64,000 nucleotides of DNA from Torymus aiolomorphi (GCA_036365515.1 CM070873.1:68631529-68695528), one strand, 5' to 3'. Shown: positions 1-14,412, numbered from the stretch's first letter. Notes: generated by a model not told the origin, from the sequence alone. Numbers and translations are program-made.

Positions 1-1822
1 AAACCTCCGCCATCGTCATCATCACGACGTCATCCGCAAGCGCTGCAACAGTGACTCCTTCATGATAGTTTAATCGAAGAAGGCTATTATACTGGACATT
101 CTAGTAAAATGGCTCTTTAGCCGATCCTTGAGGAACTCCCGCCGATAGGTCGTCTTCAGTTCTGCCTTAGTCTGTATCGATCACTAGCTTCCTTTGTTGG
201 AAGTAGGAGCTCACTACTTTGAGTAGATCTTACCATCCAGTCCCCGATAGATGTGTTCCCATCCAGCGGTATTGAGCGCTTTTTTTACGTTGAGGGCTGT
301 AACCGTGCAGTACCCGTCTTTTGCCCATCCTATTGTCCTGCCTTCTGTCACGATCCTGTCTATCCTCTTCATTGCGTGTATGGCCGGCCGTCTTTTGTGG
401 AAGCCATTTTGCGAATCAGACAGTCCACAACTTTCCTCGTACGCTTTCTCTAGTCGATTCAACACCATGATTTCATACAACTTTTCCGTGGTATCGAGCC
501 TGTCGAGGGGCCTAAATGAGGATGGGTCCCTAGGATTATTCTTTCCAGGCTTCGGTATAAGCACCAGCCTTTGTCGCTTCTAATCTTTTGGAAAATAGCC
601 TTCGAGGAGACATCGTCGCGCGGTACGAAGAAAAGCCAACTTAGAAGAGCCAGACGAAGAAAAGCCAGTTCTGCGCGAAAAAAGTCAAAGAATGGGCATA
701 TTTTTGGCTTTTTTCGCGCGAAACTTGGCTTTTCTTCGTACCGCGTCTGGCTCTTCTAAGTTAGCTTTTCTTCATACCGCGCAAAGACATCTGTTGTACA
801 GTTGTAGTAAGAGTCCGGGTTTTCCTTTTGTGACCGACTTGAGAACCTCATTTGAAACTCCGTCCAGCTCCGGAGATTTGCCTGTATTTTGCCTGTATTA
901 ATTTTACCAATCGCCCGTTGTAGTTTCTACATGTTTAAAGAGTTCTACATCCGATGTTTCATTTTGCGGGTAGGAGGTCCTTGGTTCGCCCGCAGAGAAT
1001 AATGTATTGACGATATCGAGCGAAGTTCGTCTGTCTGCGACTCTGCTGTGAGTGCGTAGCTAGCTCATTACTAGTCTGTAGGGGGTTTCCTACTGACCTC
1101 GGTTTATGGTATCTATCAGGGCTCTCCAGCACTCTCTTTTGCGTGATCCGATTGCGTTACGCAGATTAGCTATACGTTTAGCTTTCCGGAATCTCAGAAA
1201 TCTCATTCTGTGTGCCGTCGTGGTCTTCCTCATTCCGGCTATGTCATCAGTTCACCACTAGCCTTCGGTGCGGCGGATCAGTTCCTTCTTTGGGCATGGA
1301 AGTACTACAAGCCTCGGTACTATTACCTCCTCCGTAGCTTGTTCCATGGACCACTCATCTCTGATACTAGGGAACAGGACGAGAGATTCCAATAACAGTT
1401 CTTCATTCAGCTTCCGACTAACCCACCTGACTTGTCTTTGACTTGGTCTCAAGTTCATCTCTCTGATCTCGAATAAGATGTCTATGATCATTGAGAGTTG
1501 TTTCATCGGATACCTCCCACATCGTGAAGTTTCTAACCAGTGATGGGCTTGTCCATGTAAGGTCAAGTACTGATTCAGATTTTCCTTCCTTTCCCTTCTC
1601 CCAGAACGTCGGGACTCCGATCTGGTTCATCACTACCAGATTTAGAGAAGCCATCAGTTCATTTAGGCACTGGCCCCTTGTATCTTCCGGTCCTCCATTC
1701 CATGAGGGAGACTTATCAGGAGAGTGTACTACCTTAGGGTCCTGAAATTGCTTGCAGTTGAGCGGAGAACTTCCTTCTACCATAAAAAGATGAAATCTAA
1801 AGCCGTAGGGTGTAACGCTCAA
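1..1822 (-). pseudogene. R1-clade non-LTR retrotransposon ORF2 remnant (endonuclease plus reverse transcriptase)
   Basis: Reading leftwards on the minus strand, 1822-1418 encodes the C-terminal half of an APE-type endonuclease: a segment with WNGGPEDTRG, then a TFW...SVLDLTWTSPSL block and a decayed SDH box (NDHRHL). About 1258-790 gives the linker, with a KRECWRAL motif and PELDGVSNEVLK. 564-214 gives the start of the reverse transcriptase (LIPKPGK, then FRPL and EKLYE). These are hallmarks of R1/jockey-like elements that copy themselves into chromosomes by target-primed reverse transcription; the spacing suggests the R1 clade. The ORF is broken by stops and frameshifts, lacks the N-terminal endonuclease half and ORF1, and the catalytic RT palm lies beyond the left edge. 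A small inverted-repeat element interrupts it at 615-784. It is a dead copy. Confidence 0.88.
615..784. mobile_element. Small MITE-like inverted-repeat element inserted in the retrotransposon
   Basis: Arms of about 36 bp starting near 618 (GCGGTACGAAGAAAAGCC) are inverted at 745-780 with two mismatches. A second copy of the GACGAAGAAAAGCC motif lies inside each arm, so the unit can fold into a long hairpin. The 7-bp sequence AGACATC occurs on both flanks (608-614 and 785-791) and looks like a target-site duplication. The retrotransposon reading frame resumes on both sides. There is no coding capacity and the family is not identified. Confidence 0.7.
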
Positions 1823-2582
1823 GGGTTTTTTTTTGTTGTAGAGCCGGATACTCTGAAAAATGTAATAACATTAATAAGTACATGCAATTACAAGGCTCAG
1901 AGTATATCCCTTAGTTTAAGTGTTAATAATTAGGCACATATAATTAATATATATTTTTTAGTATATCTTACAGTAATTTACTCTTGGTTGTTGTCATCTT
2001 ACAGTAATTTTTTTTAATTGAACCATACACTGTGAAAAGATTGTAAAAATTATGCGTTACATGGAATTAACGCTAAAAATACACCTCTTTTGTTTTATAC
2101 ATGCTTAATTATCAAGAATTTAATAATTATATAATTATAACACATATTTTATAGTATAATTTACAATTATTTAATTACTACTGTAACGACGCTATTCCTT
2201 AACTGTTAAGGAATGGTTCGTTAAGGGTTAATAAATATTACTTAAAAGTTGTATTTGACTTTTATTAATACATAGGTACTTAAGGTGGCTCCGACGATTT
2301 TTTCTGACTTATATATTATACAAATTTTTTACAATGCTTACTTCACATATTATAATTTGAGAAACAATATAATATAAAAAAATGGTTCTTGAAGTAACAA
2401 AAAAATTTTCTCAAAAAAATTTCCATATTGTTATCGCTAATTAAAAAAAAAAAAAAACAAAACACATAAATTTTTGCTTCTTCCTAGAGGAAGCTTTGTA
2501 ATAGTAAAATTTTAAGTTTCGTTAAATCGCTCTAGAAACACGAATAGAGGTTCGAATCACATAATTTTAGAAAATGTCTGTA
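1823..2582. other. AT-rich intergenic DNA, no gene seen
   Basis: A very AT-rich stretch with poly-A/T runs and no coding-like reading frame. Near 2475-2505 a short hairpin (CTTCCTAGAGGAAG) precedes AGCTTTGTAATAGT. A similar arrangement recurs near 10395-10425, so this is probably a dispersed repeat. Confidence 0.6.
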
Positions 2583-2604
2583 TGTGTGTGCGTGCGTGCG
2601 TGCA

Positions 2605-2647
<43 letters not shown>
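2583..2647. repeat. (GT)n microsatellite
   Basis: A TG/CG-alternating tract that becomes pure (TG)n before ending at TACC. The 101-residue plus-strand reading frame across it is only a repeat translation. Confidence 0.95.
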
Positions 2648-2649
<2 letters not shown>

Positions 2650-3129
2650 CGTTTTATCTCAGGAACTATTCGATCGATTTTAACCGGACAGGTCTCATTT
2701 TTTTTTTCTTTTTGTGTGAATGGGGGAAGGAAATCCTCTTTTTGATTCGCCGATTAGTTTTTATTTTATTTCGTATTCTCGATTTTCGCAAAATTCATTT
2801 TTGCGTTTTTTTAATGATAACATTGAGATATTTGAATCGAATAGATAGCATTCAACAGAGCATAAAAAAACCTATTTAAAAAAACTTACATTAGCTATTG
2901 CGGTTCTTTTGTTATTAACAAAAACGTGTTTTTTTTTAAAGCTTATAAACCAAAAATAAACCGTCAATTTTTTTGAAAAAAATTATGATAATGTAGAATA
3001 TAAATAGCTATAATTTGTAAAAATTTGAATTCATTCTGCCGACTAGTTTTTGAGAGAAAAATTTAAAAATGAAAAAAATGCATTTTATATGAAGCACGTT
3101 TACTTTAGTAAAATTAACTTACTCGCTTT

Positions 3130-3950
3130 GAAATTCTTTGTAAAGGTAGATTTTGGATAGCTCTCGGCTAAGTTTTTTGGGCTAAATAGTTGGTCAATAT
3201 ATTTCAGAGATATTTGAGATTAAAATTTTTTTAACCTTTTCTTCAAATCGCAATTTCTCAAGAACGGTGCGATGAATCAAATCCTAATTTATAGACAACT
3301 TTGTGTGTAATATAGGTAATATATGTGCGAATTTTCATCAAGATCGTTCGATTACTTTTTGAGATATTTGATATTTAAAATTTTCGTATTTTGCAAAGTC
3401 ATTTTCTTTGTCGCATGATAACTAGAGAAAAAAAAATTGGTTTAATCTTGTTGAAATTTGTGGAGATGTAGAGTTTACGTGTTTATCGTATAAGTCCTTT
3501 AGGTAAAAGAATTGTCTCATAATTTTTAGAGATATTTAATGTTAAAATTTTTTACATATATTTTTCAAAATCGTAATTTCTCAATGACTACTTAATGTAT
3601 CAGTTTGAAATTTATAGACTATTTTGTATGCGATATAGGCAATACCTATGTAAAATTTCATCCAGATTATATGGTTAGTTTTTGAGATATTTGATATTTA
3701 AAATTTTGGTATTTTTGGAAATGACTTTCTATGTCCCACAATAACTAGTGGAATTTAATTACTTTGAAATTTGGTGAAGATGTAGATTTGATGGAGGTGT
3801 AGAGTTTGTATATTATTTATGACATGCATTGTTAGGTAAAAGAATTAGTTTATAAATTTCAGAGATATTTGAGGTTAAAACTGTCAAAACTGTTTTAGCC
3901 CTCTTTTCAAATCGTAATTTTTCGGGAACGGTTTTATATATATGTTACTA
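3130..3950. repeat. Degenerate tandem repeat, period about 330 bp
   Basis: The block AGATATTTGAGATTAAAA at about 3206 recurs in diverged form near 3531 and 3863. The intervening text also recurs in order: an AATCGTAATTTCTCAA-type segment, a 'TATAGAC.ACTTTGTATGC' segment, a 'GATATAGG.AATA' segment, and TTTGAGATATTTGATATTTAAAATTTT. About two and a half units are visible, and 2690-3130 looks like an older relative. No coding potential is seen. Confidence 0.7.
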
Positions 3951-4081
3951 GAAAATGGAAATGACGCACGATACGTGCGCGTGTTGTTTACTTGCTTTTG
4001 TTTTTTATTGAGGTTAATTTACAGCGAGCTCTGCAGAAACATGAAATTAGTCAGATACGCTGGCCAATTATTTTGAGTTTG

Positions 4082-4801
4082 ATTTAATTTTTCGAATAAT
4101 CGCGATTTGAAGTGAATATAGTAAGAATTATCCTCTCTGGATTTTGAGATAAAAATTTTAAAGTTGAAACGGTTATGGTTCATGGGCATATAATTTTATA
4201 TACTCATTTCGCCTTTAGAAATTTATGCAAACGTTTTTATTAGCTGACACTGTTTAGATAATAATTTATTTGCTTTTGCTTTTTATGAAGATGCAGGTGT
4301 AATACTCATATTTTATCATTAATCCTGTTTTATCGGCTGAACATGTCAAAATCATTAATATTAAAAATAATTATTTGTTTCTTAAACAAATTAAATAGAA
4401 TAAGTGTGAAATAACAACAAATTTAAATAATAAGAAAACAATATGAAATTTACAAATATTAATAAATTATTAAATCATTGAAAAAGTAAACTGGAATCGT
4501 CCAATGAGATTGCAGGATTTTAAAATTGACTAGGCACGTTCGGAAAGAATCAACTTCTGATGAGTGTACACTAATTTTTAAGAAAATTTAAAGAAAATCA
4601 ATTTCCTGGTAAACTACCTTAAATTATATTTGAGTTTGAACTAATTTTTCGAATAATCGCGATTTAAGAAGTGAATATAGTAAGAATTACCCTCACTCAA
4701 TTTTGAAATACAAATTGTAAAGTTTAAACTTTTTTGAACTAATTCTTCGAATAATCACGATTTAAGATGTGAATATAGTAAAAATTACCCTCACTCTATT
4801 T
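4082..4801. repeat. Three copies of a roughly 95-bp AT-rich repeat
   Basis: A segment with TTTTTCGAATAATCGCGATTT followed by GTGAATATAGTAAGAATTA.CCTC occurs at about 4082-4166, 4633-4727 and 4736-4801. The last two are nearly in tandem; the first is 0.5 kb away. The intervening 4167-4632 is AT-rich with nothing recognisable. Confidence 0.7.
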
Positions 4802-5720
4802 TTTGCAATATTGGTTGACTATATACTATGATTGTCATATGATTACTTAACAAAATTTTAAACTACAATAAATTCCAAAGTATATCTATTATTTTCTATT
4901 CTAATAATGAAATAAGTGGTGCAATAGTTCACATAATATTATCTAAATTATAAACATTACGGTATTTATTTATTTAGTTTCCATGTGTAAAGCTTCACCT
5001 TTTCACACGCCTCATACTCGTCTATAATGAAATAAGTAAAAAGTTATGAAGATTAGCGGATTGTACACTTAAATATATATGAAGATAGGGCTTTTTTGTT
5101 ATCGAACAATAACAGAAGTAAAGATCAACTATCTTTTTAAAACTATTTACATTAGCTTTTTATCCATTTCTTTGTTCAAGAAAAACCAATTATTTATAAT
5201 ATTTCGTAAAATGAACTCTCTTATTTGTAAATCTTATCGTTTCAAAAACTTTTCCACAATTAAAAATATTAATGAAAATGATAAACATATTTTTCTGTAT
5301 GCAAAGTATTAAGACACAGTTAATGAACAAAATTATGACAGACGATACTTTGTTTGAAGGCCGAAACCAAAAGCTTGAGCCTTTTTAACATCCTAAAGCT
5401 CAATGTAGGGGTCAATAACACTGAAAATTAAGAACATCAAATAAAATTATTCATTACGAATGCATAAAAATCAATGTTCTTATGTATAGTTTCTATTGCT
5501 ACGTAAAGAAGTATGCAACGAAATAAATCATTATTTCTACATAAAAGTAACTTTTTATATATATAAAATAATTTAAAAGACAAAAGTGTAACACTCAATA
5601 AAATTTTCGCTCTGTACCAGTATAGTAATTTGCTAAAGTACAAGATATATTTATAAAATCCCAATAATACGTGTGAACAATGTTTGCAACTAATCCGTCA
5701 AGATAAAAAAATCTAAATTC
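4802..5720. other. AT-rich intergenic DNA, nothing recognised
   Basis: Short reading frames here are AT-biased, dominated by Phe, Ile, Lys and Asn, and have no recognisable motif. I see no splice-bounded open segment. Confidence 0.5.
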
Positions 5721-6110
5721 GAAAAGTTGGTCTAAGTCGAGCGTCGTATGGAGCGAGAGAGACAGAGAGAATTTCCGTGAACCTCCAAACGTTGTTTTTG
5801 AGCGTTAGAATGTCATTATCACGCGATAATGACATCAGGACCGCGAAATTACGCGCAAGGTCGCCCCTCCCATATAGCCGACTCGCTCGCCCGCGTGCTG
5901 CGTGCGATGTGCGTTATTCGCTCTCCGCGCGGCGCTCTCGACAGATAGCAAACGTCACGCGTATGAGTACATGTATATATTACCGCACTCGACGTGTGGA
6001 GTCAATGACCCGCTCGTATTTCTTTTTAATCAAACCGCTCGTGCCATTTCTCGTAATGTTGTTACGGCCAGGCCTATATCGTCGCGCGCGCGACTCTCCA
6101 TTATAAAATA
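5721..6110. other. CpG-rich patch, possible promoter or 5' region
   Basis: GC content and CpG frequency jump against the AT-rich surroundings. The patch contains a perfect palindrome with 10-bp arms (TGTCATTATC at 5811-5820, inverted at 5825-5834). The 109-residue plus-strand frame is Arg/Ser-rich from CpG content and resembles no protein I know. It could be a promoter or untranslated first exon; no gene can be attached to it from sequence alone. Confidence 0.3.
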
Positions 6111-8260
<2,150 letters not shown>

Positions 8261-11200
8261 GAAGGAGTTGCAGGTTGTGGTTTTCAGAAGTATAAATATC
8301 TTTTATAGAAATTGATGATATAGAAATGGTTTTAAATATTCTATTTTCATTAACTCAATACTTACATGATTTCCCTAAAAAAATTTGTAAGTGTATGAAA
8401 GAGCACAATTTTTATCATTAATATAATTTTATTATTTTTATGAATAAATAATGTTGCATAACATTATAATTAAGGTATGACGTACAGACATGGGCAAGAA
8501 TTTTGCAGAATAATAATATAACAATAATAACACGTATAAAAGTATGCCATTCTAAATTCCGAATGAAGTGGTGTTCTATGCTATTGTGATAATATTCTGT
8601 GATATGCTGCATCCGAATTATTGATCTTATATTTAAACTGATCAATATTCAAATATTGTTAAACGAAAACGAGTTGTGAAGAATTCTAGAAAGCAGTAAA
8701 TGAAAACTATCTATGCGTCTTTTTTTAACAATGGAAGCGGTGTTTTCGTCAAGTATGTCGATGACAGTTCGAGTACTTCTCGAGGGCCCAGATGGCGCAG
8801 TCCTCTGGCGATGCTAGTTTTTATAGCCGAGACCACTTGGCTTTTCCGATTAATTGCGGGTCTATACAAAAACACCCTTTTTCTCGAAATTCCTGCCTGC
8901 CAAGGAGAAGAGCTGTAGTCAAAGTTTAGAAAACGTAGGCAGTTCGAAGCTGTCTTTACTGGAGTGGGCATCTACATTCTGTCGACCGAAGTATTTACAG
9001 TAATCTTTGAGGATTTCAAATTCGGCGACTCCTTAACTTTAGAAAAGGTAAGTACTTTTTGTTCTGAAAAAATTCGTACTTATGTAACTCTATAATTAAG
9101 AAATAGATTTACTTTGATTAGTATGAAGTTACCATTAAATATTTATTAAATAAAAATCTAAGATATAAAAAAATCTTTAAAATGCAACCTAAAATCATAT
9201 AAAAAATAATATTTGTTTTATACTAACGAAATCACTGTGAACTGCTAAAATCTTCTTTGTGAAGCTTCTATATTTTAGAAAAGAATTAATTTTATAATGC
9301 GATAAAAAATTTTTTTTCATGCTTTTCAATTTTACTTTTTTTTTAATATTATTGACGTTATGATACTATTAGTACTGTCATTGATAAAATAAATTTCTAA
9401 CTTACCTGACTGCATTTTCGAATAAGTATATTCCGAATCCTAGATTTCTACTTTACCTACGTTTGATTATTTTTAGTTTATCCATATTAGATATTACCTG
9501 GGCGAGTAACAATAATAAAGTAATACAAACTTGATCGCCAACGACCACATAATTCTGAACATATACTTTCGTTCGATCACCGAAGTTAATCAGCATTTAT
9601 TTTACAAACATTATAAGGCCTATTATAGCCCCTTGTTAAAGCCTTAGCTAAGTATAAAATCAAGTAGATTTAGACTTATGGTGCTAACCATTGTTAACTG
9701 ACAAATAGCTAACTTTTGGTTAACATTTCTACCAGGCTAATGTTGACTAATAATTTAAATTGCTCTGGTGGAAACTGACTTCATTATTTGACTAATAAAT
9801 AACTAGTTGTAGTGGGGCTAATATAGCTAAAAACTAGCCACTTTTCTTAGACATTTCTATCTATCGATGAAACGATTTTTCCAACATTATTCGACCATGT
9901 AATAGATTGAAAATAGAAAGACTTTTTTTAAGATTTACACAAGCTTGTTCTTAACTATATCAAAGATATTAAAATTGGAGACAAAAAGAAACTGTTGGTC
10001 AGTTTTTTTAGTTAGGAAATGGCTAGTAGACGAGGAATGAGAGAGATAGAATCTAATAGAAAAATATGGGTTTCAGTTAATCTAAGGAAGGAGTGCTGTA
10101 AATGTTTTTTGAATCTGTCTTTATTGTTTACATTTTTGTAAGCTATCTATTACAATTGAATGCTCTTAAATGTAACGCCGCCAAGTCTATGAGTAAATTT
10201 AAATTGAATAGTTTGAGGTTATACCATTCTATTTCCAATCTATTAAATGAGCGAATAATAGGGGAAAAGCGTTTCAACATAGCCATTAACTAGTAATTAA
10301 CTGTAATTAACTAGCTATTTATTCTAGCTATTTACTGACTTTCTGACCGTTTCATAATAGACAAATTTCTACCACGGTGCTCCAATAATTATTGCTTTCT
10401 CAAAGAGAAAGCTTTGTAACAGTGAAAATTGTCGAATCAAAGATTTTGATGAATTTTGATGTTTTTGAGGATCCTGAGTCAGAATAATAAAGGGAGAGAA
10501 ATGTTTATACAAAAATTCATATATTTTTCACGAAAAATTACTATACTGTTGCTCAATCGGGCGACAAACTTGCATTATACTTAATTTTAGTATACCCAAT
10601 TTTTACTATACTAGATAGTAAAGTAGAATTCACGATGAAAACAAATTTTCGCAGCCTAAATTACCGACACATTTATTTTTTTAGTTACTTCGCATTTATG
10701 AAACTGACTCAGAAATAATTTTTTTTTATCTCTGAAAAAAAACGCGGAGACCGGGAATCAAACCCGAGCCCGACCAGAAATAAAATCAGTATAAAATAAG
10801 GCCTTGATCAAGATCTTAATTAAACTGATCCAGTCCTGATCAAGATACTGATCAATACCGGCTCAAGGTGGTGACGCTTTTCTAGTCAAGCCCGGATTTG
10901 ACAAATGAAAATCTGTTATAGATTCAAATTAGGCTAACCTTTTATACTTGTAGAACAATATTATCTGCTGTTAAAATTTAATTGTTATATCGTGCGGTAG
11001 GACTTAAAATGTTTTTATTAGCAATGTTACATGCACTTTATTTTGTTAACTATTTTATACAGTATTAAGCTGTTGGGTTTTTAGTGAAATAACTTACATA
11101 GCTTACGTCATTGACTTTGTACAAGTATAAATAAGAGCTGCTAACATAATTGAGCCTCGATAGCAGATAATTAAACGCAAATTAACTCGTCACAACACAA

Positions 11201-11336
11201 TATATTTATTACAACACTGAGAAAACGATAATATTATAGTTAACATATACGTATGATAAGATCAATCTTACCAAAACCAGTTGTGTAAATGTTACGGCAG
11301 CTTCGTATTTAACAAATGTTAGATTTATACAATAAT
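8261..11336. other. Intergenic DNA; one exon-like open segment near 8920-9047
   Basis: Mostly AT-rich. About 8917-9047 (plus) is open for some 43 codons (a QFEAVFTGVGIYILSTEVF stretch), with balanced composition, and ends in an AAAAG/GTAAGT donor-like site. No partner exon was found. Near 10740-10775 the minus strand carries GGGTTTGATTCCCGGTCTCC, which resembles a tRNA T-arm/B box but has no full cloverleaf, so it is probably a tRNA-derived relic. Confidence 0.3.
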
Positions 11337-11575
11337 CTAAATTTTCAGAACAATCCCTGGTGAAAATAGTTTTTCACCACTTCCCGTTCTGGGTCTAAAA
11401 TGCGAAAGTGGTATTTTCGGCCCGGGTATGATGAAAAATAGTATACGCACCATGAACGGTAAATTGGCCAGCCCACAGCTCATGTAATTTTCCACCCTCG
11501 CCTTCCGCTCGGGTGGCAAATTACACGAGCTGTGGACTGTCCAAATTTTTCCCGTCCTAGGTGCGTAATATACTA
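11337..11575. repeat. Dispersed repeat with internal inverted repeat (copy 1)
   Basis: The text around 11440-11495 (GGCCAGCCCACAGCTCATGT) is inverted with mismatches at 11520-11570 around a centre near 11508. The adjoining segment with GCGAAAGTGGTATTTTCGGCCCGGGTATG (about 11401-11430, quoted in part) also occurs, diverged, at about 17320-17375 and inverted at about 17290-17330. This is a repeat family of unknown class. Confidence 0.6.
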
Positions 11576-12009
11576 TTATGAAAAAATATAAGATCAGACT
11601 ATAACGTATCTATTCATAGAGATTAATAATAAATTCATTATTACTTTTAGAATTTATTATTCATAACTTTTTCATGAAATTACTATGTATATTAATTAAT
11701 TTTTTGAGTTTATGATTTTTTTTCCTATTATATTTATAGTGTTTCATGGATAACTAATGAAATATAAACCTTATGAATAACTGATATAGTCATGAATAAC
11801 TGATTAATAAATATAAGAAAGAATATGGATAACTCCTATTTTCTATGCTTATCCATGATTTTTAATGAAAACAATTTCTGATTTGGAACACACCCTTGCT
11901 TTTTCATAAAAATATTTTCACCAAGGATCATTCACATATATTTATAATAAACGTCAATATTGTAACAGTTACAATGATATTTGAATGAGCGGGTGTAGTG
12001 CCGCGAGAG
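11576..12009. other. AT-rich intergenic DNA
   Basis: Repeated 'ATGAATAACTGAT' and 'TATGGATAACT' phrases at 11745-11870 suggest an old degenerate short repeat. Nothing else is seen. Confidence 0.4.
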
Positions 12010-12810
12010 TTAGCCAATAAACAGATTAGGTAATGCTTTTCGTAGTTTTTTGCGATCATAGGTCTGAGAACGCATGTGTAATACGTGCTCTAGGTGGTCG
12101 GGGTAGCCGATGACGGTGTCTAGGTGACGCGCTCTGTAATTTTTTGTCTAGGTGTCAGAACATATTCAATTATACGTGCCTTAGGTATTCCCGGTAGCAG
12201 ATGAGAGAGTCAAGGTGGTGCGCACCGTAAGATTTTGCCTCTAGGCGTTGGAAATCACTGAATGCGTAGTCTAGGTGTTCAGAGTGGCCGATGACGGAGT
12301 CTAGGTGGTACGCTCCGTAGATTTTTTCATCTAGGTGTCAAAATGCATTCAATGCGTGGTTTAGACATTCGGGGTAGCCGATGATGGAGTCTAGGTGGCG
12401 CGCACCGTAGGTTTCTCCCTCTAGGCGTTGGAAATCAACGTATGCGTGGTCTAGGTGTTCAGGGTGGTGGATGACAGAGTCTAATTGTCAGTGGTGCGCT
12501 CTGATCTAAATGGTCCGTAGCTTTTTGCGTCTAGGTGTGAGAATGCATTCAAAGCGTGGTCTAGGCGACCGAGTAGCCGATGACGGTATAGTTGATGCGT
12601 TCCGTTGTTTTCATCGTCTATACTATGTTTTCGATGATTTCGTACACGTAGAGCCAAAATGTACGGAGTGTATCACCTATAGATTCCATTATCAGACACC
12701 CCAAAGAACCACGCGTTTGATGCATTCCAAAACCTACAGAAAAAAAACTGCGGAGCGCACCACCTAGACATCATCATCGACTACCCTGAACACTTAGACC
12801 ACCTATTAGG
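12010..12810. repeat. Minisatellite with about 90-bp monomers in alternating types, plus an inverted arm
   Basis: Monomers begin with TCTAGGTGTCAGAA-like text at 12147, 12240, 12330, 12420 and 12530. Odd-numbered ones read GTGTC/GTGTG and even ones GCGTTGGAAATC, so the higher-order unit is a dimer of about 180 bp. Each contains 'GGTAGCCGATGACGGAGTCTAGGTGG' type text. The same phrases occur in reverse complement at about 12720-12810 (CCACCTAGACATCATCATCG, then CTACCCTGAACACTTAGACC). The whole is therefore a fold-back with repeated left arm. No coding role is apparent. Confidence 0.8.
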
Positions 12811-12834
12811 GACTTTCCACAAATGAATTACGGG

Positions 12835-12977
12835 GGCCTTTCTACATATGTGTGTTCTGTGTGTTCTGTGTGTTCCCGACAAAGACAGATAGATCTGTCC
12901 CGTTTATGTAAGACAGAGACAGACATAGAGAGAAGTTGTCTAGAACAGACAGAACACACATATGTAGAAAGGGCCCG
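12835..12977. repeat. Inverted-repeat (hairpin) element
   Basis: GGCCTTTCTACATATGTGTG at the left is matched by its reverse complement ending at about 12977. The inner arms also pair in part (GTTCTGTGTGTTC against AACAGACAGAACACAC). The reading frames across it on both strands are mirror translations of the arms. It resembles a small MITE. Confidence 0.65.
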
Positions 12978-13294
12978 GTGTGCTGCTGTATGCTGCGGTT
13001 GCATTGTGCTGCGTTGTGCTGCGTTGTGCTGTCCGTTCCGCCACGAAAACGGAGAAGCCCATCTGAGTTTATACTCTGTGGTCTTGATTTCAACTAGCAA
13101 AAGTAATTTAGATAGAACATTACCCATGTAATTGCTCCGTTTTTGACGTTGCAATTTTGGATTTTTGTAGCACCTTAGAAACATAAAATTATTTTTAATT
13201 ATTATTAATCAATATTATTAATAATTAAATTAATATTAGTAATTTAATATTTTAGTATTATAATAAATTACTTCATCTGTAATCATTATTAAAA
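12978..13294. other. Short intergenic gap
   Basis: 12980-13035 has a TGCTGCGTTGTGCTGCGTTG minirepeat. 13180-13290 is extremely AT-rich. Nothing else is seen. Confidence 0.5.
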
Positions 13295-14010
13295 ATGGAT
13301 ATTGATAGAGAAAAACAATATTTACAAATATTTCAAATATTAATAAATTTACTGATAAGAATACGTTTAATTAAAAAGAAAAGAAAGAGACTTCGAAGAT
13401 GGTGGACAAAACCTTATTTTGTATCCACAATGGAACAAAAATGGGCATTAAAGATTTTGAAGACTTGCATGACCTGGTAAACATCGACTACAAAAGCATG
13501 TGGGAAGAAGACCATCCATTGATACTGGAACACGCTTAGTAGCAACATTGCAGTAAATATCTTTCTTTTTAATGGGAAATGAAAAAGAAGAAAAGAAGTT
13601 AAGAATTATTAATTAATTTTTACGGGAGTTACTTAGGTCACGGTGGAAGCATCAGAGACACTAATCTATTTTTCAGAATAGGATTATCAACAACATATAA
13701 TATCATTTCGGAGACATGTATGGCAATAGCAAGTGTTCTTATACCATTGTATGTGCAATTACCAGCTAATAAAGAACAATGGTTGTAAATAGCTAACGAA
13801 TTTGAAACCTTATGGAGTTTCCCAAATTGTATTGGTGCGTTGGATGGGAAACACATAAGAATTCAACGACTACCTCATAGTGGCAGTAAATTTTATAACT
13901 ACAAAAAATTTGACACTATAGTATTAATAGCATTATGCAATGCTTATTCAAGATTTATGTGGTTCTCTATTGGTGATTTTGGTGAGTTATGAAATTTCAT
14001 TTTCTAATTG

Positions 14011-14286
<276 letters not shown>

Positions 14287-14342
14287 CAATTAGAAAATTT
14301 TTTAATCACAAGAAATACAGAAGAATTAAATGTTGAAAACAG

Positions 14343-14343
<1 letters not shown>

Positions 14344-14411
<68 letters not shown>
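14344..14411. repeat. Second (AT)n tract at a palindrome centre
   Basis: Flanking arms of about 45 bp are inverted and nearly perfect: GAATTAAATGTTGAAAACAG left, CTGTTTTCAACATTTAATTC right. The right arm runs into an inverted copy of transposase 3' coding sequence. Confidence 0.95.

Positions 14412-14412
<1 letters not shown>

Noticed and set aside
10740..10775. tRNA-like T-arm on the minus strand
   Set aside because: Only the B-box region is recognisable; no acceptor or anticodon stem pairs, so not a tRNA gene.
12010..12600. CRISPR-like regularly spaced repeats
   Set aside because: Monomers are contiguous and diverged with no unique spacers; a eukaryotic minisatellite.
12823..13184. Overlapping frames of about 100-118 residues on both strands with Cys and Tyr repeats
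   Set aside because: They mirror each other through the hairpin arms at 12835-12977; not coding.
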